DNA of 64,000 nucleotides, taken from Bigelowiella natans CCMP2755. Taxonomy: Eukaryota > Cercozoa > Chlorarachniophyceae. Position 1 is the stretch's first letter. The number at the start of each line of letters is the position of its first letter. The DNA is taken from assembly GCA_000320545.1 (NCBI GenBank), contig ADNK01002325.1:62001-126000 (forward strand), written 5' to 3'. A model generated the notes under the pieces. It made no database searches, was not told the origin of the DNA, and saw only the letters and a list, made by a program, of their open reading frames with translations. This document shows, piece after piece, positions 60,501 to 64,000 of the stretch. The position numbers and the translations under genes were made by a program.

Positions 60501-62504
60501 AATAGAGAAAGGGAAAAGAGTAGAACGACGACGACAACGACGACCACGATGAAATTTTCTTTATTCCTTTCACTTTGGTTCTGTAGTCATGTGAAGCTTC
60601 TGTTCGAAAATGGCAAGACCCACTACCGTTTCAAGTTGTTGAAGAGTGGCAATATTGACGAGAATCCATTCACTAAGATAAAAAAAAACACAGCTGCTTT
60701 ATGGATCTCCTCCTTCTGCAAGCTAGTGTTGAAAATCAACAACAAGAAACAGAAGAAACAACCGCAACAGAGAGACGGGCATGTCGTAGCTATTAACAAT
60801 GAAAACGGAGAAGAAAAAGGAGAGGGAGAAGGGGGCGGAGGAGGAGGAGGAGGAGGAGTATTGGCCATTCTGACCAGTGAGAAGGAATCTGCTACTTCTA
60901 CCACTTCGTTCTCCTCTATGAGCGGCAACACGATCGATGTAACGAAGGACCTACAGCAGTTCATAGTAGATGGAGTCCTCCGCATACGTCCTTGTGAGTC
61001 TTGGTGTGAGTTGTTTCAGGATATAAACAAACAACTTATTGGATCGGAATTGCTAGTAATCAGGTTCGCCTATTATTATTATTATAATTATTATTATCAT
61101 TATTATCATTTATTATTTATTATCATTAATATTATTGTTATAGTTATTATTATTATTAGAAGGAAGAGGAAGTGACTTGTTCCTCCATGATGACGCAACA
61201 CTCTCGCATTCGTATAAACATAACAACACTCTCGCATTCGTATAAACATAATAACAGTTATGATTAGCGATGGTACTTCCTTCACAGATTGACTAAGGGA
61301 GAAGGGAAGAGTAGGTGCTTTTCCTACTACTACTACAGCCTTGCAGACCTTCAAGCAGGGATAATGGTAGAAGAGGTTCTGAAGGTAACACTAGCTTTTA
61401 TCACTGGTGTTGTAGAACGCTGCCTTTACAATTAGCATCCATCCGATATTAATCATTGTATCTTATTCTTCATATATTGTCACTCTCCCCCTCCTCTTTC
61501 CTCTCAGCACCAGCAGCAGCGGAATGATGATAAGGAGCATAAGAATCATCATCATCATCCTGATGAAAGAGGAGACGAGAAAGCGAATCATGTCACCTCT
61601 GACCTTCTGCACCACCGGCCAACCGAAGAGATGGTCATTATAGATGATGACGATGATGTGAAAAACGATGGAGATAAGGATCAAAGGGGAGGATATACCG
61701 ACAACCCTCACCCCCCCCCTCCGGCTAAATACCGCAGCAAAGATGGAAATGAAAAAGAAAAAGAAGAAGAAGTTCGCACTTCAGAGATGGGAGGAGGCAA
61801 GTTGACGGGAAGGTTGCGACAGCATACTAGCACAGAGGGGGAGGAGCAAAGCCGTGATGATATTACGAGGAGAAGAAATAGATTGAGAAAGGATCCTAAT
61901 GATAATAATCATGATAGAGGAAATTCATTACACGATGTTACCGGTCAATCCACCCAGAGAAAGGGAGGATTGAACACAACGATGACAACCACAACCACAA
62001 CCACTAGGACATGTAAGACAGTCATCACCAACGAAGCTGCAGCAGGAAATGATGATGAAGAACAAAAAGAAAATGATAAACGAGGACCTCGCAGCAAAGA
62101 TGATGCTCACGAGACCAAAAGAAACGTAAAAGACAAGAAAGAGGGCTGCGACAAGAAGATGCGCCACAACGACGAAAACCGAAGGAGAAGAAGAAGAAGA
62201 CCTACACTAGTAGTTGAGTCCGAGACTACTACAAGGCGAAGAAGAGATAATGAAATTGATGACTTTAATAATGACGATGATAACGATGAATATACCGCTG
62301 CTCAAACTAACAAAGCACAGCCTTTCATCTCCCCCTTTCTGCTACAAATTGCATCATCACGTTCTTCAGGTCAAAATGTAGTAGTATCATCACCATCCGC
62401 CAACACCGCTCCTATCCCCCGTCCTTCTCCTCCTACCACTATCACCGCCAACCACACAGCGAAAGGAGAAGGGAAAGCGGGAATAGAGATAGAAGAAGGA
62501 GGAG

Positions 62505-62535
<31 letters not shown>

Positions 62536-64000
62536 CAAAGCAGCGTCTATTCATGAAAAAGAAGGAACTGATGACCAGGAAGGTATCATTGTGGCAGACG
62601 ATTCAAATGATGACAACAACAACAACAACAACAACAACAGCAGCAGCAGCAACAACAACAAGAAGCATCAGCTACTTCCTTCTTCTTCTCCTTCACAACC
62701 TCATCATCATCAGCAGCAGCAGCAGATAAAGGCGCCAAAACCTTCTCGACTCCACCTCGATTGCGGTGGTTTACGAGGAGAAAAAGGAGCAGGAGAAAAG
62801 GGAAGAGGAGGAGGAGGTTCTCGCCATAAAGATAGGAATATTGATCAACAGGAAGATCTTCGTCAAAATCATCAACGAGTGCCAACAAAGCCAGTCAAAG
62901 CAACGTCTATGCCGGTACTGCTTGCTGCGGCATTGCTACCAACGGAGCATGATAATCGAAGGAAAAAGAAGATAGTGATGGCTCAGGAGAGGAGAAAGAA
63001 ATGTGATCTCAATCTTGATAATACCAAGGAAGGTCAAGGCCAAGAGGAAGACAAGAACCATGACAAAGGAGGAGGAGGAGGAGGAGGAGGAGGAGGGGAA
63101 GGAAAGAACAAAGAAGCAGAGTTGATTCGTCGTTTAAAACATCGTCTATCGCCCCTTCTCCCCTTTTCGAGAAGAGGAAAAGGAGGTCATAAATCTTCCG
63201 TATGTATGGGCTGGTATACGATGCTGTGTATCGATGCAAACCTCCAAATGGGAGATAACGTGGCACGGCCTGTGCATCTCAAGCTGGTCATTCTAGACAA
63301 TAATACCAACAACAAAAGCTACGATAATAGTAATGATAACAATAATAGTAGTAACACAAGCCCCAGAATACTATCATCATCATCGTCGTCGTCATCATCA
63401 TCATCAATATCCATTGAGCTTTTAGCTTTCGAGGATATGACATCAATGGACCCATTCTTTGCTCTGCAGCTGCATCATTGCGTCTATTCCTCCTCCTCCT
63501 CCTCCTCCTCCTCCTCCTCCATGAAAACAAAAACGATGATGACCACAACGAAGGTGTGGAAGGTGAACCCCTTCACAATAGGGTTGGAGCAGCAGTACCG
63601 TGGACATTATCGTCGGCATCATCATCATCATCATCATCATCACCATGATCAACGTCATCATCCCCCTTCTCGTTACGCAATAATACTACCTTCAGAAGAC
63701 CTCTGCAAGATCTGGGGACTGCAGCTCTCTCTTGCGATCGATCTTGGAGCTACGACTCTTCGCCACTGCAAGAACAAAGTGCAGCAGCAGCAGCATCTAC
63801 CGTTGCCTTTATCACCAGCTTCTTCCGCCTTCCAATGCTTTCCTCTAATACTGGAAATGAGAACAACAACAACTCCCAAAAGAGCATTCAATGCTACAGG
63901 AGACCGCGGCAATGCTTGTATTTGCTGCTCAGGCATGCTGGTAGTGTATGGAAGATTAGGCTACGCGTCCTTCTCCGGTGCAATCGGTGTTACAAGAATA
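59242..64000 (+). CDS. Large low-complexity protein, 3' end beyond the window
   Basis: I do not recognise this protein. A start at 59242 (MNFQSMPYSKMHSFKLK) joins in phase, across a possible 42-base intron, to GVVANDEAPKYAVETLQTFE; the Met at 59315 is an alternative start. Exon 2 has a beta-rich look (PGKYFYIQNCASNQFLTVSD) that could be trefoil-like. Later exons include FIDCVDVARESGSLSLKDVD (~60338), HVKLLFENGKTHYRFKLLKS (~60590) and VTKDLQQFIVDGVLRIRPCE (~60940). From ~61505 the frame stays open to the window edge, about 830 codons. It is dominated by Asp/Glu/Lys/Arg, Asn, Gln, Gly, Ser and His runs. Folded-looking islands appear at GWYTMLCIDANLQMGDNVAR (~63210) and SISIELLAFEDMTSMDPFFA (~63408). 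It may be a large nuclear or scaffold protein. It is truncated by the window. Confidence 0.55.
60433..60512. repeat. (GA)n microsatellite, sense-strand purine
   Basis: A GA run in an intron of the right-edge gene. Unlike most dinucleotide CT/GA runs in this window, its purine strand is the sense strand. Confidence 0.85.
61074..61260. repeat. (TTA)n repeat and 29-30-bp tandem duplication
   Basis: An imperfect TTA run (61074-61162) is followed by two tandem copies of a unit containing CTCTCGCATTCGTATAAACA at 61201 and ~61230. Both lie in an intron of the right-edge gene. Confidence 0.85.

Overview
This is nuclear DNA from a eukaryotic microbe, probably a protist or alga. The evidence is genes cut by many short GT-AG introns, homologues of core eukaryotic genes, and abundant microsatellites in introns and exons. 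A MORN3-type protein suggests a flagellated stage. The CHAT/NB-ARC/TPR protein, a REJ/GPS polycystin-like protein with a Ser/Pro/Thr stalk, and a 7TM-RGS receptor are a mix I associate with stramenopile or other algal genomes. I cannot fix the lineage from sequence alone. I see no transposase, reverse transcriptase, tRNA, rRNA or CRISPR array.

Layout, left to right. (1) 1-1560: CTAG-rich intergenic island. (2) 1561-3491 (-): DNAJC9-type J protein. (3) 5043-6503 (-): MORN3-like protein with two EF-hands. (4) 7195-8901 (+): Atg27/mannose-6-phosphate-receptor-like membrane protein. (5) 8902-10863: repeats and a CTAG-rich island. (6) ~10864-20126 (-): a long NLR-like TPR-CHAT-NB-ARC-winged helix-TPR gene with a low-complexity tail. 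(7) 20533-23563 (+): 7TM-RGS protein. (8) 24419-32559 (-): REJ/GPS polycystin-1-like membrane protein. (9) ~34079-38540 (+): 14-finger C2H2 zinc-finger protein. (10) 39266-41290 (-): GOSR1/GOS28 Golgi SNARE. (11) 41528-44502 (+): SNF8/VPS22 of ESCRT-II. (12) ~45693-50182 (+): a tyrosine-kinase-like domain fused in frame to an FAD-dependent (DAO) oxidoreductase. (13) 51090-52004 (-): DUF707 glycosyltransferase-like protein. (14) 52544-55768 (+): membrane-anchored ATP-grasp protein. (15) 57191-58127 (-): UBE2M/UBC12, the NEDD8-conjugating E2. (16) 59242 to beyond the right edge (+): a large unrecognised low-complexity protein.

Genes mostly alternate strand, giving six head-to-head pairs (MORN3/Atg27-like, NLR/RGS, polycystin/zinc finger, GOSR1/SNF8, DUF707/ATP-grasp, UBE2M/unknown). 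The gaps behind gene 3' ends hold the CTAG/GCATGC-rich islands. The head-to-head gaps lack them.

The most notable items are the NLR-like CHAT protein, the kinase-oxidoreductase fusion, and the compositional islands that mark 3' intergenic space. Housekeeping functions present are membrane traffic (GOSR1, SNF8, Atg27-like), protein modification (UBE2M), chaperoning (DNAJC9) and flagellar structure (MORN3). The other genes look like cell-surface, signalling or innate-immune components. Exon borders were read by eye from frame, homology and splice signals, so gene ends marked approximate are uncertain.
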